A stretch of DNA of 64,000 nucleotides from Candidatus Aalborgicola defluviihabitans (GCA_016705575.1 JADIXX010000004.1:62001-126000), one strand, 5' to 3'; positions 8,208 to 17,283 are shown, counted from the first letter of the stretch. Notes: generated by a model from the sequence alone, not told the origin. Translations and numbers: made by a program.

Positions 8208-8836
8208 GCCGCAACCTGCGTATCGTGCTCACCGTGCTACTGCTGCACGGCGCGGCGCTGTGGGCACTGCAAACCGGGTTGCTGCGTCGCACAGCCGAGC
8301 TGCTGATACCGGCCATGATGCTGACAGACATGGCCGAGCCAGCCGTAAAGCCCGCACCTGAACCACCTGCGCCACCCGTTCCAGTGCGCCAGCGCCTGGC
8401 GCCAACCACACCCACGCCGCTGGCGGTAGCCAAGGCCACACCCGAGCCATCGCCCGAAGCGCCAGCGCCAGTTGCACCCCCGACCCCCGTGGTGGGCAGC
8501 GAACGCCCCCTATCTACCAACATGGCCCCGGTGGTCGTAGCCGCAGCACCGCGCATAGAGCTGCCCTCCAGCGATGCGGATTATCTGAGCAACCCCAAAC
8601 CACCCTACCCACCCATGAGCAAGCGATTGGGCGAGCAAGGCAAGGTGGTGATCCGCACCCTGATCGGCGCCGACGGCGTGGCGCAAGAGGCCAGCATTCA
8701 CCAATCCAGCGGCTATGACCGGCTGGATCAGGCCGCACTGGCCACTGCACGCAAGTGGCGCTACGTGCCCGGCAAGCGCGCAGGCGTGGCTGAGGCCATG
8801 TGGTTCAACGTACCGTTTACCTTTATTTTGGAGTAA
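8204..8836 (+). CDS. tonB: Energy transducer TonB
   Basis: 210 residues. N-terminal membrane anchor (RIVLTVLLLHGAALWAL) with the His typical of the TonB anchor, a Pro/Ala-rich periplasmic linker (about 45-110), and a C-terminal TonB domain from about 125: NPKPPYPPMSKRLGEQGKV, the conserved YP, ending FNVPFTFILE. It transmits proton-motive energy from ExbB-ExbD to outer-membrane receptors. The start at 8204 overlaps the upstream mini-ORF by 4 bp; a start at 8189 would lie inside that ORF. Confidence 0.92.
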   Translation: MSRNLRIVLTVLLLHGAALWALQTGLLRRTAELLIPAMMLTDMAEPAVKPAPEPPAPPVPVRQRLAPTTPTPLAVAKATPEPSPEAPAPVAPPTPVVGSERPLSTNMAPVVVAAAPRIELPSSDADYLSNPKPPYPPMSKRLGEQGKVVIRTLIGADGVAQEASIHQSSGYDRLDQAALATARKWRYVPGKRAGVAEAMWFNVPFTFILE

Positions 8837-8838
8837 TT

Positions 8839-9528
8839 ATGGAATCGCAACTCGGATTGATCACCCTGTGGACGCAGGGCGACTGGGTCACCAAATCGGT
8901 CGCACTGCTGCTGTTGGTGATGTCACTGTCTTCCTGGATCGTCATCCTGATCAAGGCACTGGACGTGTGGAAATACAAGTCCCTGGCGCAACGCACCGAA
9001 GCCTTTTGGCACAGTGCCGACTACGCGGGTGGCTTAAAAGCACTCGGCCCCCAGCAGGACAACCCCTTTGTGCAACTGGCCCATGCCGGCAGTGAAGCCA
9101 CGGCTCACCACCGCAACACCCAGACCCAGTTGCACGACACGCTTGACATCAGCGACTGGATCAGCCGCACACTGCGCAACGCGATTGACGACAGCACCGC
9201 ACGCTTTCAAAGCGGTTTGGCGGTACTGGCATCGGTGGGTTCCACCGCGCCGTTTGTGGGCTTATTCGGCACAGTCTGGGGTATTTACCACGCTTTGATG
9301 GGCATTGGCGCCTCGGGCCAGGCCACACTCGACCAAGTGGCGGGGCCGATTGGTGAATCGCTCATCATGACGGCGCTGGGCCTGGCTGTGGCCATACCAG
9401 CGGTGCTTGGATACAACGCACTGGTGCGTGGTAACAAATCCATTCTGACCAAACTCAACCGTTTTGCCCACGACCTGCACGCTTACTTTGTGACCGGGGC
9501 ACGGGTGGGAACCACGAAGAAGGCCTAA
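8839..9528 (+). CDS. exbB: Biopolymer transport protein ExbB
   Basis: 229 residues, TolQ/ExbB/MotA family, inner membrane. Three hydrophobic segments are evident (about 18-38, 125-150, 165-190). The signature VGSTAPFVGLFGTVWGI and ALGLAVAIPAVLGYN are clear. It forms the proton channel with ExbD. The start at 8839 is 2 bp after the tonB stop, and the 12-bp gap to exbD indicates one operon tonB-exbB-exbD, itself downstream of the siderophore receptor. Confidence 0.95.
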   Translation: MESQLGLITLWTQGDWVTKSVALLLLVMSLSSWIVILIKALDVWKYKSLAQRTEAFWHSADYAGGLKALGPQQDNPFVQLAHAGSEATAHHRNTQTQLHDTLDISDWISRTLRNAIDDSTARFQSGLAVLASVGSTAPFVGLFGTVWGIYHALMGIGASGQATLDQVAGPIGESLIMTALGLAVAIPAVLGYNALVRGNKSILTKLNRFAHDLHAYFVTGARVGTTKKA

Positions 9529-9540
9529 GGAGAATCCGCT

Positions 9541-9963
9541 ATGGCATTTGGAACACAGGAAGCAGCTCTGGGCGACGACACCGAGGTAATGAACGAGATC
9601 AACATGACGCCCCTGGTGGACGTGATGTTGGTGTTGCTCATCATCTTCATCATCACCGTGCCGGTGATGAAACACGCCATTTCAGTGGAACTACCCAGCG
9701 CCACGGCGCTGCGGCAGACCATCAAGCCCGAAACCATCGCGCTGAGCGTGGACGCACAGGGTGGTTATTTCTGGAACCAGAACCCGGTCAGTGAGCAGGA
9801 ACTTGAGCGTTTGCTGGAAATTGAAGCCACCAAAAACCCCCAGCCGGAACTACACATCCGGGGCGACAAGGCGGTGCGCTACGAATTTGTGGTGCAGGCC
9901 ATGGCGCAAGCGCGCCAGGCTGGTCTGCACAAAATTGCCTTCGTCACCGAGCCCAAGCACTAA
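9541..9963 (+). CDS. exbD: Biopolymer transport protein ExbD
   Basis: 140 residues, single N-terminal membrane segment PLVDVMLVLLIIFIITVP. D27 is in the position of the essential proton-carrying Asp25 of E. coli ExbD. The periplasmic C-terminal domain follows (PQPELHIRGDKAVRYEFV). It is preceded by AAGGAGAAT, a good ribosome site. It ends 22 bp before the convergent dps gene. Confidence 0.95.
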   Translation: MAFGTQEAALGDDTEVMNEINMTPLVDVMLVLLIIFIITVPVMKHAISVELPSATALRQTIKPETIALSVDAQGGYFWNQNPVSEQELERLLEIEATKNPQPELHIRGDKAVRYEFVVQAMAQARQAGLHKIAFVTEPKH

Positions 9964-9985
9964 CGCCGTAAGAGGCTAGCCCGAC

Positions 9986-10480
9986 TCACTCTTCCAGCAG
10001 GCTGCGCAGCATCCAGGCGGTTTTTTCGTGCACCTCCATGCGCTGGGTCAACAGGTCCGCCGATGGCTGGTCATTGGCCGCATCCGCAACCGCAAACACC
10101 TTACGGGCGGTGCGCGCAGTGGCCTCCTGCGCTGCAACCAGGTGGCGGATCATGTCGTTTGCCAGTGGCACGCCTTCCACCTCTTGGATGGATGCCAGTT
10201 TGACAAACTCCTTGTAAGTACCCGGCGCGGGATATCCCAGCGCCCGGATGCGCTCGGCAATCAGGTCCAGCGCGTTCCACTGTTCGGTGTACTGCGCCAT
10301 GAACATCAGGTGCAGGCTGTTGAACTGCGGGCCTTTCACGTTCCAGTGAAAGTTGTGCGTCATCAAATACAGCGTGTAGCTATCCGCCAGCAAGGTCGAT
10401 AGCCCCTTGACGATCTTTTCACGGTCGCTGTTCTTGATACCGATGTCAATTTCGGGTGTCTTGGATTTCTTGTTTGACAT
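9986..10480 (-). CDS. dps: Dps family DNA-binding ferritin
   Basis: 164 residues. The ferroxidase ligands H45, H57, D72 and E76 occur with exactly the spacing of E. coli Dps (12, 15, 4) within HNFHWNVKGPQFNSLH and LDLIAERIRALG. The Lys-rich N-terminus (MSNKKSK) could bind DNA. It protects DNA by storing iron and consuming peroxide. The start at 10480 is preferred over the codon at 10498 because it gives the usual basic N-terminus. Convergent to exbD, within the iron block. Confidence 0.93.
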   Translation of the reverse strand: MSNKKSKTPEIDIGIKNSDREKIVKGLSTLLADSYTLYLMTHNFHWNVKGPQFNSLHLMFMAQYTEQWNALDLIAERIRALGYPAPGTYKEFVKLASIQEVEGVPLANDMIRHLVAAQEATARTARKVFAVADAANDQPSADLLTQRMEVHEKTAWMLRSLLEE

Positions 10481-10525
10481 GCTGACTCCTCTTTCCAATG
10501 GTTGAAAATCTAAATATATGGTCTA

Positions 10526-10939
10526 TCAGAGTGTTTTCAACAGCGCAGCGATCGCCGCCGTGGCAATTTGCGCGTCTTCGCTGGACTTGACCCCGCTCAC
10601 GCCCACCGCGCCCAGACATTGCCCGTCTTTGAGGATGGGCACGCCGCCTTCAAGCATGCCGTCCAGGCTGGGGGCACTGAGAAACGAAACACGGCCACCA
10701 TTGATGATGTCTTCATACACCTTGGTCTCGCGCCGGCCCAGTGCGGCGGTGCGTGCCTTGCCGGGTGCAATGTGGGCGGAAATAGCCGCAGCGCCATCTC
10801 CGCGCTGAAACCACAGCAGGTGGCCACCATCGTCCACAATCGCAATGCTAACGGCCCAGTTGTTCTTGAGGGCTTCGGCCTCGGCGGCGGCGGCCATGAT
10901 TTTGACGTCGGAGAATTCGAGAACGGATTTGGTTTTCAT
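10526..10939 (-). CDS. GlcG/HbpS-like haem-degrading or haem-binding family protein
   Basis: 137 residues, DUF336/HbpS family: AVSIAIVDDGGHLLWFQRGDGA, GKARTAALGRRET, LEGGVPILKDGQCLGAVGVSG and a C-terminal DAQIATAAIAAL. Members bind haem or small organic acids; no signal peptide is seen, so it is probably cytoplasmic. The neighbours dps and the TonB/haem block make haem or oxidative-stress related work plausible, but the family is functionally mixed. Confidence 0.8.
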   Translation of the reverse strand: MKTKSVLEFSDVKIMAAAAEAEALKNNWAVSIAIVDDGGHLLWFQRGDGAAAISAHIAPGKARTAALGRRETKVYEDIINGGRVSFLSAPSLDGMLEGGVPILKDGQCLGAVGVSGVKSSEDAQIATAAIAALLKTL

Positions 10940-11130
10940 GGCGGGTTGCTCCTCATAGTTGTGAGTTAAGTTGCAAGCATAACGCCCACGTATTCGGCCG
11001 TATGCAACCTGAACTGGACAACAGCCTTACGAAAAAAGTGGGCAATGGGCGGCTTGATTTGAGACCTGCCTCTTGAGAAACCCTAGAATTACCCAATCTG
11101 CACCGTGCAGATACTGAAGGAGTTTGCTTT

Positions 11131-11829
11131 ATGACTGACCGCACTACGATTTTGACCCCCAACCAGAGTGGTTACCTCGTCTCGGACAACCAGCGCAACA
11201 AGGTCTTGCGCAACACCTACTGGTTGCTGGCTTTGAGCCTGATGCCAACCGTACTCGGCGCCTGGCTGGGCGTTGAGCTGGGCTTGGCCGCACTGTTTCG
11301 CGGCTGGATGGGCATGATTCTGTTCTTGGGCGTGGCCTTTGGCTTTATTTATGGCATCGAAAAGACCAAAAATTCCGCCGCGGGCGTTCCCATGCTGTTG
11401 GGTTTCACGTTTTTTATGGGCCTGATGCTCTCCCCCATGATCCAGGCAACGCTGGGATTCAAGAATGGCCCACAACTGATCATGATCGCGTTTGCCGGCA
11501 CCGCAGGCGTCTTTATGGGCATGGCGACACTGTCCACCGTCATCAAACGTGACCTGTCTGGCATGGGCAAGTTCCTGTTTGTCGGCCTGATCATGTTGAT
11601 TGTTGGCGGTTTGATCAATGCCTTTGTAGGCTCAACCGCCGGCATGATCGCGCTGTCAATGATCAGCATCGGCATTTTCAGCGCCTACATGCTGTACGAC
11701 CTCAAGCGCATCATGGATGGGGGCGAGACCAACTACATCAGCGCCACCCTGGCTTTGTACCTGGACATCATCAACGTGTTCCAAAGCCTGCTGGCCCTGC
11801 TGGGCATCTTCGGCGGCGAGCGCGATTGA
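11131..11829 (+). CDS. Bax inhibitor-1/YccA family membrane protein
   Basis: 232 residues with seven hydrophobic segments covering most of the protein after a polar ~30-residue N-terminus. Family features include FTFFMGLMLSPMIQ, GTAGVFMGMATLSTV and the C-terminal SAYMLYDLKRIMDGGETNYISATLALYLDIINVF (Asp residues of the proposed pH-sensing calcium-leak site). The relatives YccA and YbhL modulate FtsH or leak calcium. AAGGAG precedes the ATG. Stand-alone unit ending at an intrinsic terminator. Confidence 0.9.
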   Translation: MTDRTTILTPNQSGYLVSDNQRNKVLRNTYWLLALSLMPTVLGAWLGVELGLAALFRGWMGMILFLGVAFGFIYGIEKTKNSAAGVPMLLGFTFFMGLMLSPMIQATLGFKNGPQLIMIAFAGTAGVFMGMATLSTVIKRDLSGMGKFLFVGLIMLIVGGLINAFVGSTAGMIALSMISIGIFSAYMLYDLKRIMDGGETNYISATLALYLDIINVFQSLLALLGIFGGERD

Positions 11830-11854
11830 TAGCCAAAACGCGCTATTGACCCCT

Positions 11855-11882
11855 AAAAAAGGCCCTTGTGGGCCTTTTTTTG
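11855..11882 (+). terminator. Intrinsic terminator after the Bax1-family gene
   Basis: The hairpin GGCCC-TTGT-GGGCC is preceded by six A and followed by seven T, 25 bp after the stop codon at 11829. The A and T tracts make it usable in both directions, so it may also end rlmD transcripts arriving from the right. Confidence 0.9.
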
Positions 11883-11914
11883 TTGCCTAAAACCGGCGGT
11901 CATTCAATTTCCGC

Positions 11915-13387
11915 TCAACCTACCCAGTCAAACACCGCAATGCTTTCCACGTGCGCAGTGTGCGGAAACATATTGACCACACCGGCCGCAGAACAGCGGT
12001 AACCTCCCTCGTGCACCAGCACGCTCGCGTCGCGCGCCAGGGTCGCCGGATTACAACTCACATACACAATGCGTTTGGGCGGCGTCCAGGCCACCTCAGC
12101 GGCACTGGCCACGCCGTCTGCCACGCGCTGGCGCACACCGGCCAGCGCCTGCACCAATGCAAAGGCGCCTTCGCGGGGTGGGTCCACCAGCCACTTGTCG
12201 GCGTCGCCGTCGCCCACCAGCAGCTCAGGCGTCATTTCAAACAGGTTACGCGCTACAAATTTGGTAGCTGCTAACGTATGTTTTGCGAGGGCTGTAGTCT
12301 GATTGAGCTTAAGGTTTTCGCGTGAACGCTCAACCAACGCCTCAGCGCCTTCCACACCCAGCACCTCACGCGCCTGGGTAGCCAGCGGCAGCGTGAAGTT
12401 GCCCAGCCCGCAAAACCAGTCAATTGCCCGCTCATCACGGCCAACGTTCAAAAGACCCAGCGCCCGCGACACCAGCACCCGGTTGATATGCGGGTTGACC
12501 TGGGTGAAATCGGTGGGGCGAAACGGCATGGTGATGCCAAAGTCCGGCAGGGCGTAGGCCAGTTGTGGGGTCTCGTGGCCGGGCAACTCGTCCAGACGGT
12601 GCACCGTATCCAGCCCCTTGGGTTGCAACCACCATTGCAAGCCGGGGTTTACCGCGGCAAACTGGCGCAGGCGGTTCAGGTCGCCTGTCGACAACGGCTC
12701 CAAATGGCGCAGCACCAGGGCAATCACCTCAGTGCCGACACCGCCCGCAGGCATATCACCCATGGCCAGTTCGAGCTGCGCCAGTGTCTCCCGTGCATCC
12801 ATCGATTCGATCAACTGGCGCAGCGGCACCAGCATGGCGCTGACCTGGGGTGCCAGCACCGGGCACACCTTCATATCGGCCACGTAACGGCTCTTGCGCT
12901 CGTGAAAACCCACCAACACAGCACCCTTTTTGCGCACAAAGCGAACCGACAACCGCGCCCGGTAGCGGTAACCCCAGGACGGGCCTTCAATGGGGCGCAG
13001 CACGTTATCGGGCTTAACCTTGCCAATGTGCCACAGGTTGTCTTCCATCACCCGCTGCTTGACGGCCACCTGGGCACTGGCGTGCAGGTGCTGCATCTTG
13101 CAGCCGCCACAGGCCCCTTCGTGCAGACCAAAGTGTGGGCAATCCGGCCGCACACGCTGTGACGATTCTTGGTGAATTACGGTCAGCGTGCCTTTTTCAA
13201 AGCTGCTTTTGGAGCGGTGGATCTGGGCGCTGACCACTTCAAACGGCAGCGCGCCATCAATGAACACCACCTTGCCATCGGGCTTATGGGCCACGCCCTG
13301 GGCTTCAAGGTCCAGGGATTTCACACGCAGCCAGCCGTCTGGCAATACCTCGGGTAGTGGTGTTTCAGTCAAATTCAGGTCAGTCAT
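11915..13387 (-). CDS. rlmD: 23S rRNA (uracil-1939-C5)-methyltransferase RlmD
   Basis: 490 residues. N-terminal TRAM-like region, a [4Fe-4S] motif CPHFGLHEGACGGC at about 84-97, SAM motif DWFCGLGNFTLPLA and the catalytic/nucleophile segment YVSCNPATLARD near the C-terminus. It methylates U1939 of 23S rRNA. It is longer than the E. coli enzyme (433 aa). Part of the excess is an insert TTALAKHTLAATKF at about 363-379, encoded by an interspersed repeat, located between the ENLKLN and ARNLFEM segments of the methyltransferase fold. Confidence 0.93.
   Translation of the reverse strand: MTDLNLTETPLPEVLPDGWLRVKSLDLEAQGVAHKPDGKVVFIDGALPFEVVSAQIHRSKSSFEKGTLTVIHQESSQRVRPDCPHFGLHEGACGGCKMQHLHASAQVAVKQRVMEDNLWHIGKVKPDNVLRPIEGPSWGYRYRARLSVRFVRKKGAVLVGFHERKSRYVADMKVCPVLAPQVSAMLVPLRQLIESMDARETLAQLELAMGDMPAGGVGTEVIALVLRHLEPLSTGDLNRLRQFAAVNPGLQWWLQPKGLDTVHRLDELPGHETPQLAYALPDFGITMPFRPTDFTQVNPHINRVLVSRALGLLNVGRDERAIDWFCGLGNFTLPLATQAREVLGVEGAEALVERSRENLKLNQTTALAKHTLAATKFVARNLFEMTPELLVGDGDADKWLVDPPREGAFALVQALAGVRQRVADGVASAAEVAWTPPKRIVYVSCNPATLARDASVLVHEGGYRCSAAGVVNMFPHTAHVESIAVFDWVG
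12252..12297 (+). repeat. Interspersed repeat, copy 4, inside rlmD
   Basis: Head GCTAC...GTAGC and end GCGAGGGCTGTAG. On the rlmD coding strand it is translated in the same phase as copies 3 and 5 (ALAKHTLAATKF versus ALVKSTQ...). It adds about 15 residues between two conserved segments of the methyltransferase domain without breaking the frame. Confidence 0.8.
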
Positions 13388-13437
13388 GCCCCCATTGTCT
13401 CAGGTGCGCGACTGTGACAAAGCTCCTGGAAGGCCCA

Positions 13438-14418
13438 CTACGCCGCCAGCGGCTTGGCGATTGCGTCAATGCGCGCGAGCACTTCGGGCGTGAGCTTGGG
13501 AGTCAGCGCCAAAGCACCCAGGTTGTCCTGCAACTGGCTCATCTTGCTGGCACCCAAAATCACGCTGCTGACACGCGGATTCTTGTTGGCCCAGGCAATG
13601 GCTAACTGCGCCACGTTGCCACCCAGTTCCGTCGCAATGTCACTGAGTTGCCCCACAGCCGCGTTCTTGGCGATATCGGTCAGGCCAGGGAGCAAAAAAC
13701 TCAGGCTTTCCATGGAACCCCGGCTACCGGCGGGAACGCCGTTGCGGTACTTGCCGGTCAACAAGCCCGATGCCAATGGGCTCCAGGTTGTCAGACCCAG
13801 TTGCATGTCGTCATACAGGCGGCTGTACTCTTCTTCCACACGCAGGCGGTGAAACAGGTGGTACTGCGGCTGCTCCATCACGGGCTTGTGCAGGTGGTGG
13901 CGTTCGGCAATCTCGTAAGCAGCGCGGATGTCGGCCGCACTCCACTCGCTGGTACCCCAGTACAGCGCCTTGCCCTGGGTGATCATGTCGCTCATAGCCC
14001 AGACGGTTTCTTCAATCGGGGTGAATGGGTCCGGGCGGTGGCAGTACACCAGGTCAATGAAATCAAGCTGCATACGCTTCAAAGAACCATCTATCGCCTG
14101 GGACAGGTATTTGCGGTTCAGGGTGTTGCGCTGGTTAACCTTGAGGCCTGGTGTTTCCAGGCCCCAATAGAACTTGGTGGAAACCACGTAGTCCAGGCGC
14201 GCCCACTTCAGCGCCTTGAAGGCCTCACCCATCACCACTTCGCTTTGGCCCTGGGCATAAATCTCAGCATTGTCAAAGAAGTTGATGCCAGCGTCCTTGG
14301 CTGCGGCCAGCATTTCGCTGGCGGCTTTGGTGTCCACCTGGTTGTGGTAGGTAATCCAGGAGCCCAGGGAGAGTTCACTTACTTGCAGGCCGCTGCGGCC
14401 CAGTCGACGGTATTGCAT
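13438..14418 (-). CDS. Aldo/keto reductase, voltage-gated K+ channel beta-subunit type
   Basis: 326 residues, (beta/alpha)8 NADPH-dependent oxidoreductase. Seen: MQYRRLGRSGLQVSELSLGSW, catalytic FFDNAEIYAQGQSE (Asp/Tyr), Lys in STKFYWG, DLVYCHRPDP, WGTSEW, TWSPLASGLLTGKY, and SVILGASKMSQLQDNL for NADP binding. The pattern is that of the KvBeta/YghZ subfamily acting on aldehydes and methylglyoxal-like compounds; the substrate here is unknown. The start at 14418 matches family N-termini (the longer frame at 14493 has an unrelated leader). Confidence 0.9.
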   Translation of the reverse strand: MQYRRLGRSGLQVSELSLGSWITYHNQVDTKAASEMLAAAKDAGINFFDNAEIYAQGQSEVVMGEAFKALKWARLDYVVSTKFYWGLETPGLKVNQRNTLNRKYLSQAIDGSLKRMQLDFIDLVYCHRPDPFTPIEETVWAMSDMITQGKALYWGTSEWSAADIRAAYEIAERHHLHKPVMEQPQYHLFHRLRVEEEYSRLYDDMQLGLTTWSPLASGLLTGKYRNGVPAGSRGSMESLSFLLPGLTDIAKNAAVGQLSDIATELGGNVAQLAIAWANKNPRVSSVILGASKMSQLQDNLGALALTPKLTPEVLARIDAIAKPLAA

Positions 14419-14597
14419 GGTGTTTCCTTGGGTTGAAAAGGAGTGGGAAAGTGGCAGGAGGAGGCAAGTCGCGCAGTGTAGATCAGGCTGCAAAATGTTG
14501 TTTGCCTGTCATTTTTCGACTGATAGCGGCAGAACCCTTTGTAGCGCAGAATAGCGTTACGCAATGCTTTTTGACCCTTTGCTGAACGAGGCGTCCC

Positions 14598-16211
14598 ATG
14601 AACCGTCGTAATTTTGTCGAGCGCGTGGCGCTCACCGCTGGCAGCGCCTTGGCTGCTGCCAGTAGCCATGCTGGCGAAATGGCTGGAAGCGCTGCAACCA
14701 GCGCGCGTTTTGACGTAACCGAGAAGGCTGTGGCCCAGTTGCAGGCTGCCATGCAGGCTGGCACCATCAACGCCCAGCAGCTTGTGCAGCTCTACCTGGC
14801 GCGCATTGCAGCGCTGGACAAGGCAGGTCCCAAGCTCAACTCCATCATCGAGCTGAATCCTGAAGCACTGGCCATAGCCAAAGCTCTTGATGCGGAACGA
14901 AAAACCAAGGGTGCGCGCGGGCCGCTGCACGGTATTCCGGTGCTGATAAAAGACAACATCGCCACTGCGGACGCCATGCAGACAACAGCGGGCTCGCTGG
15001 CACTGGTAGGCGCAAAGCCACCACGTGATGCATTTTTGGTCACCCAACTGCGCAACGCGGGGGCCGTAATTCTGGGCAAAACCAATTTGTCCGAGTGGGC
15101 CAATATGCGTTCCACCCGATCCACGAGCGGCTGGAGCGCGCGCGGTGGTTTGACCAGGAACCCCTATGCGCTGGACCGCAACACCAGCGGCTCCAGTTCT
15201 GGCTCGGGCTCCAGCATGGCCGCCAGCCTGGCCGCCATTGCGGTGGGTACCGAGACCGATGGCTCCATCACCTCGCCTTGCTCCCTTGCTGGTTTGGTGG
15301 GTATCAAACCCACCGTGGGCTTGGTCAGCCGCGCCGGGGTGGTGCCCATCGCGCATTCACAAGACACTGCCGGGCCCATGACCCGCACGGTGGCAGACGC
15401 TGCCGCGCTGCTGACAGCGCTGGCAGGCACCGATCCGCGCGACAGCGCCACCGCATTGGCTGACCAGAAGAAGGCCGACTACACCCAGGTGCTGGACCGC
15501 AACGCGCTGAAGGGCAAACGCCTGGGCGTGGTGCGCAACCAGTGGGCGGCATCCAGCGACATCGTTGCGGCGGCCATTGAATCGCAACTGGCCGTGCTGC
15601 TTGCGCAGGGTGCTACGCTGATTGACGTGCCCGAAGTGCCCAACGCCACCAAGTACGGCGACAGCGAAATGACTGTTTTGCTGTACGAGCTTAAAGCCGA
15701 CCTGAACGCCTACCTGACCGAGTACGCTCCGACCGCCCAGGTGAAAACGCTGGCCGATCTGATTGCCTTTAACCAAGACCACCGCAGCCAGGAGATGGGC
15801 TACTTTGGCCAGGAGCATTTCATCAACGCGCAGAGCAAGGGCGACCTGAACACGCAAGAGTACAAAGACGCGCTGGCCAACAACCACCGCTATGCGCGCG
15901 CCGAAGGCATTGACAAGGTGCTGCAAGAACACAAACTGGACGCGCTGATAGCACCTACCGGCGGCACCGCGTGGTTGACCGATTTCATCAACGGCGACGC
16001 CTCCGGCAGCAGTTTCACCAGCCCCGCCGCGGTGGCTGGCTACCCACACATTACCGTGCCTGCAGGCATGGTTCGCGGCTTGCCGGTGGGCTTGTCGTTT
16101 GTGGGAACGGCGTGGACCGAAAGCGCACTGATCGCCATGGCCTATGCGTATGAGCAGGCGAGTCTGCAGCGCAAGGCGCCTACGTATCCCAAGTCGGTGA
16201 ATATGACGTAG
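14598..16211 (+). CDS. Amidase family hydrolase with Tat-type leader
   Basis: 537 residues, amidase-signature family. Catalytic Lys118 (IPVLIKDN), cis-Ser in the Ser/Gly-rich NTSGSSSGSGSS at about 195-206, and nucleophile Ser223 (GTETDGSIT). The leader MNRRNFVERVALTAGSALAAASSHA has a twin-arginine RRNFV motif, suggesting export as a folded protein to the periplasm. Close relatives are annotated as amidase or aspartyl/glutamyl-tRNA amidotransferase A-like enzymes of unknown substrate; no gatB/C lies nearby, so this is not the tRNA enzyme. Divergent from the aldo/keto reductase. Confidence 0.88.
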   Translation: MNRRNFVERVALTAGSALAAASSHAGEMAGSAATSARFDVTEKAVAQLQAAMQAGTINAQQLVQLYLARIAALDKAGPKLNSIIELNPEALAIAKALDAERKTKGARGPLHGIPVLIKDNIATADAMQTTAGSLALVGAKPPRDAFLVTQLRNAGAVILGKTNLSEWANMRSTRSTSGWSARGGLTRNPYALDRNTSGSSSGSGSSMAASLAAIAVGTETDGSITSPCSLAGLVGIKPTVGLVSRAGVVPIAHSQDTAGPMTRTVADAAALLTALAGTDPRDSATALADQKKADYTQVLDRNALKGKRLGVVRNQWAASSDIVAAAIESQLAVLLAQGATLIDVPEVPNATKYGDSEMTVLLYELKADLNAYLTEYAPTAQVKTLADLIAFNQDHRSQEMGYFGQEHFINAQSKGDLNTQEYKDALANNHRYARAEGIDKVLQEHKLDALIAPTGGTAWLTDFINGDASGSSFTSPAAVAGYPHITVPAGMVRGLPVGLSFVGTAWTESALIAMAYAYEQASLQRKAPTYPKSVNMT

Positions 16212-16245
16212 CGAAGTAGCGGGTCGCTGGTACGGCCCATTACCA

Positions 16246-17283
16246 CTAGATCAACTTATCCTGCGTAATGCCCCGCCGGCCCAGGTAGCGTTTGAGCTTG
16301 AGCAGGGCTTCGTTCTGCACCTGGCGCACCCGCTCACGCGTAAGCCCCAGTCGCTCGCTGAGCACGTCCAGAGTCTCTGGGTTGTGCCCGTGCAGGCCAT
16401 AGCGCGCTTCGAGCACCTCTCGCTCGCGCTGGGTCAGGGTGCCAATCCATTCATCCAGCAGCGCATCCACCTCGTGGGACAGGGTGACTTCATCGGGGGA
16501 CAGCGTTACATCGTCCACCAGTCCATCGCCCAGGGTCTGGTCATCGCCGGCGAGGTCCAGCGATGCATCCAGCGAGCGCGGCGCCTCGGCCATGGACAGC
16601 AGATCGGCCACATGCTGCGGATCAGTACCCAGCAAGGCTGCAATGTCGTCGACACGAATCCCTTCGGGGCGCCTGGCCAATAGCTCGGAATCGTTTTCGA
16701 GCAAGCGTCGGGCACGCAACACGTGCTGCAATTCGCGCACCACATTAACCGGCAGTCGCACGGCGCGGCCCTGGTACAGGAGGGCGCGGTCTACCGACTG
16801 GCGTATCCACCAGGTCGCGTAGGTGGAAAAGCGAAAACCCCGCTCGGGCTCGAACTTGTCGATGGCGTGCATCAAGCCCAGGTTGCCCTCTTCCACCAGG
16901 TCGGCCATGGGCACACCGCGGCCCATGTAACCCTTGGCAATGCTCACCACCAGGCGCAGGTTGTGCTCGATCATGCTCTGGCGGGCAGCAAAGTCACCGG
17001 CGCGGGCGCGCTGCGCAGTCTCAAATTCTTCTTCCGGGGTAAACAGCGCGGTGCGGCGAACGCCGCGCAGGTACAAAGACAGGGCGTCGGCCGATTCATC
17101 GGCCACGACATCACTACCGGAGTCGTCCTGCACAAGTGGCTTCAACGCCTGTATCGCTATCAGATCAATAGCGGGTTGTGTAGATTTGACGAGGGCTGAT
17201 AGCGCTTTTCTCTCCAGGAGTTGACCCACCACCTCCTGGTTGGCAGCGTTGCTGGCCGAACCGGGGTTGCGGGGCTTTCTCAT
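16246..17283 (-). CDS. rpoS: RNA polymerase sigma factor RpoS
   Basis: 345-residue group 2 sigma factor for general stress and stationary phase. Region 1.2 (DALSLYLRGVRRTALFTPEEE), region 2 (EHNLRLVVSIAKGYMGRG; ERGFRFSTYATWWIRQSVDR), region 3, and region 4 helix-turn-helix (LTQREREVLEARYGL; GLTRERVRQVQNEAL) are intact. Residues about 28-43 (ALVKSTQPAIDLIAIQ) come from an interspersed repeat in the non-conserved N-terminal tail. It is last in the surE-pcm-nlpD-rpoS series. As in other proteobacteria, an rpoS promoter inside nlpD is likely but cannot be read with confidence here. Confidence 0.95.
   Translation of the reverse strand: MRKPRNPGSASNAANQEVVGQLLERKALSALVKSTQPAIDLIAIQALKPLVQDDSGSDVVADESADALSLYLRGVRRTALFTPEEEFETAQRARAGDFAARQSMIEHNLRLVVSIAKGYMGRGVPMADLVEEGNLGLMHAIDKFEPERGFRFSTYATWWIRQSVDRALLYQGRAVRLPVNVVRELQHVLRARRLLENDSELLARRPEGIRVDDIAALLGTDPQHVADLLSMAEAPRSLDASLDLAGDDQTLGDGLVDDVTLSPDEVTLSHEVDALLDEWIGTLTQREREVLEARYGLHGHNPETLDVLSERLGLTRERVRQVQNEALLKLKRYLGRRGITQDKLI
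17156..17202 (+). repeat. Interspersed repeat, copy 5, inside rpoS
   Basis: Head GCTAT...ATAGC and end TTGACGAGGGCTGATAG. On the rpoS strand it encodes LSALVKSTQPAIDLIAI in the variable N-terminal region, before sigma region 1.2. The phase and peptide match copy 3 in the siderophore receptor. Confidence 0.85.
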
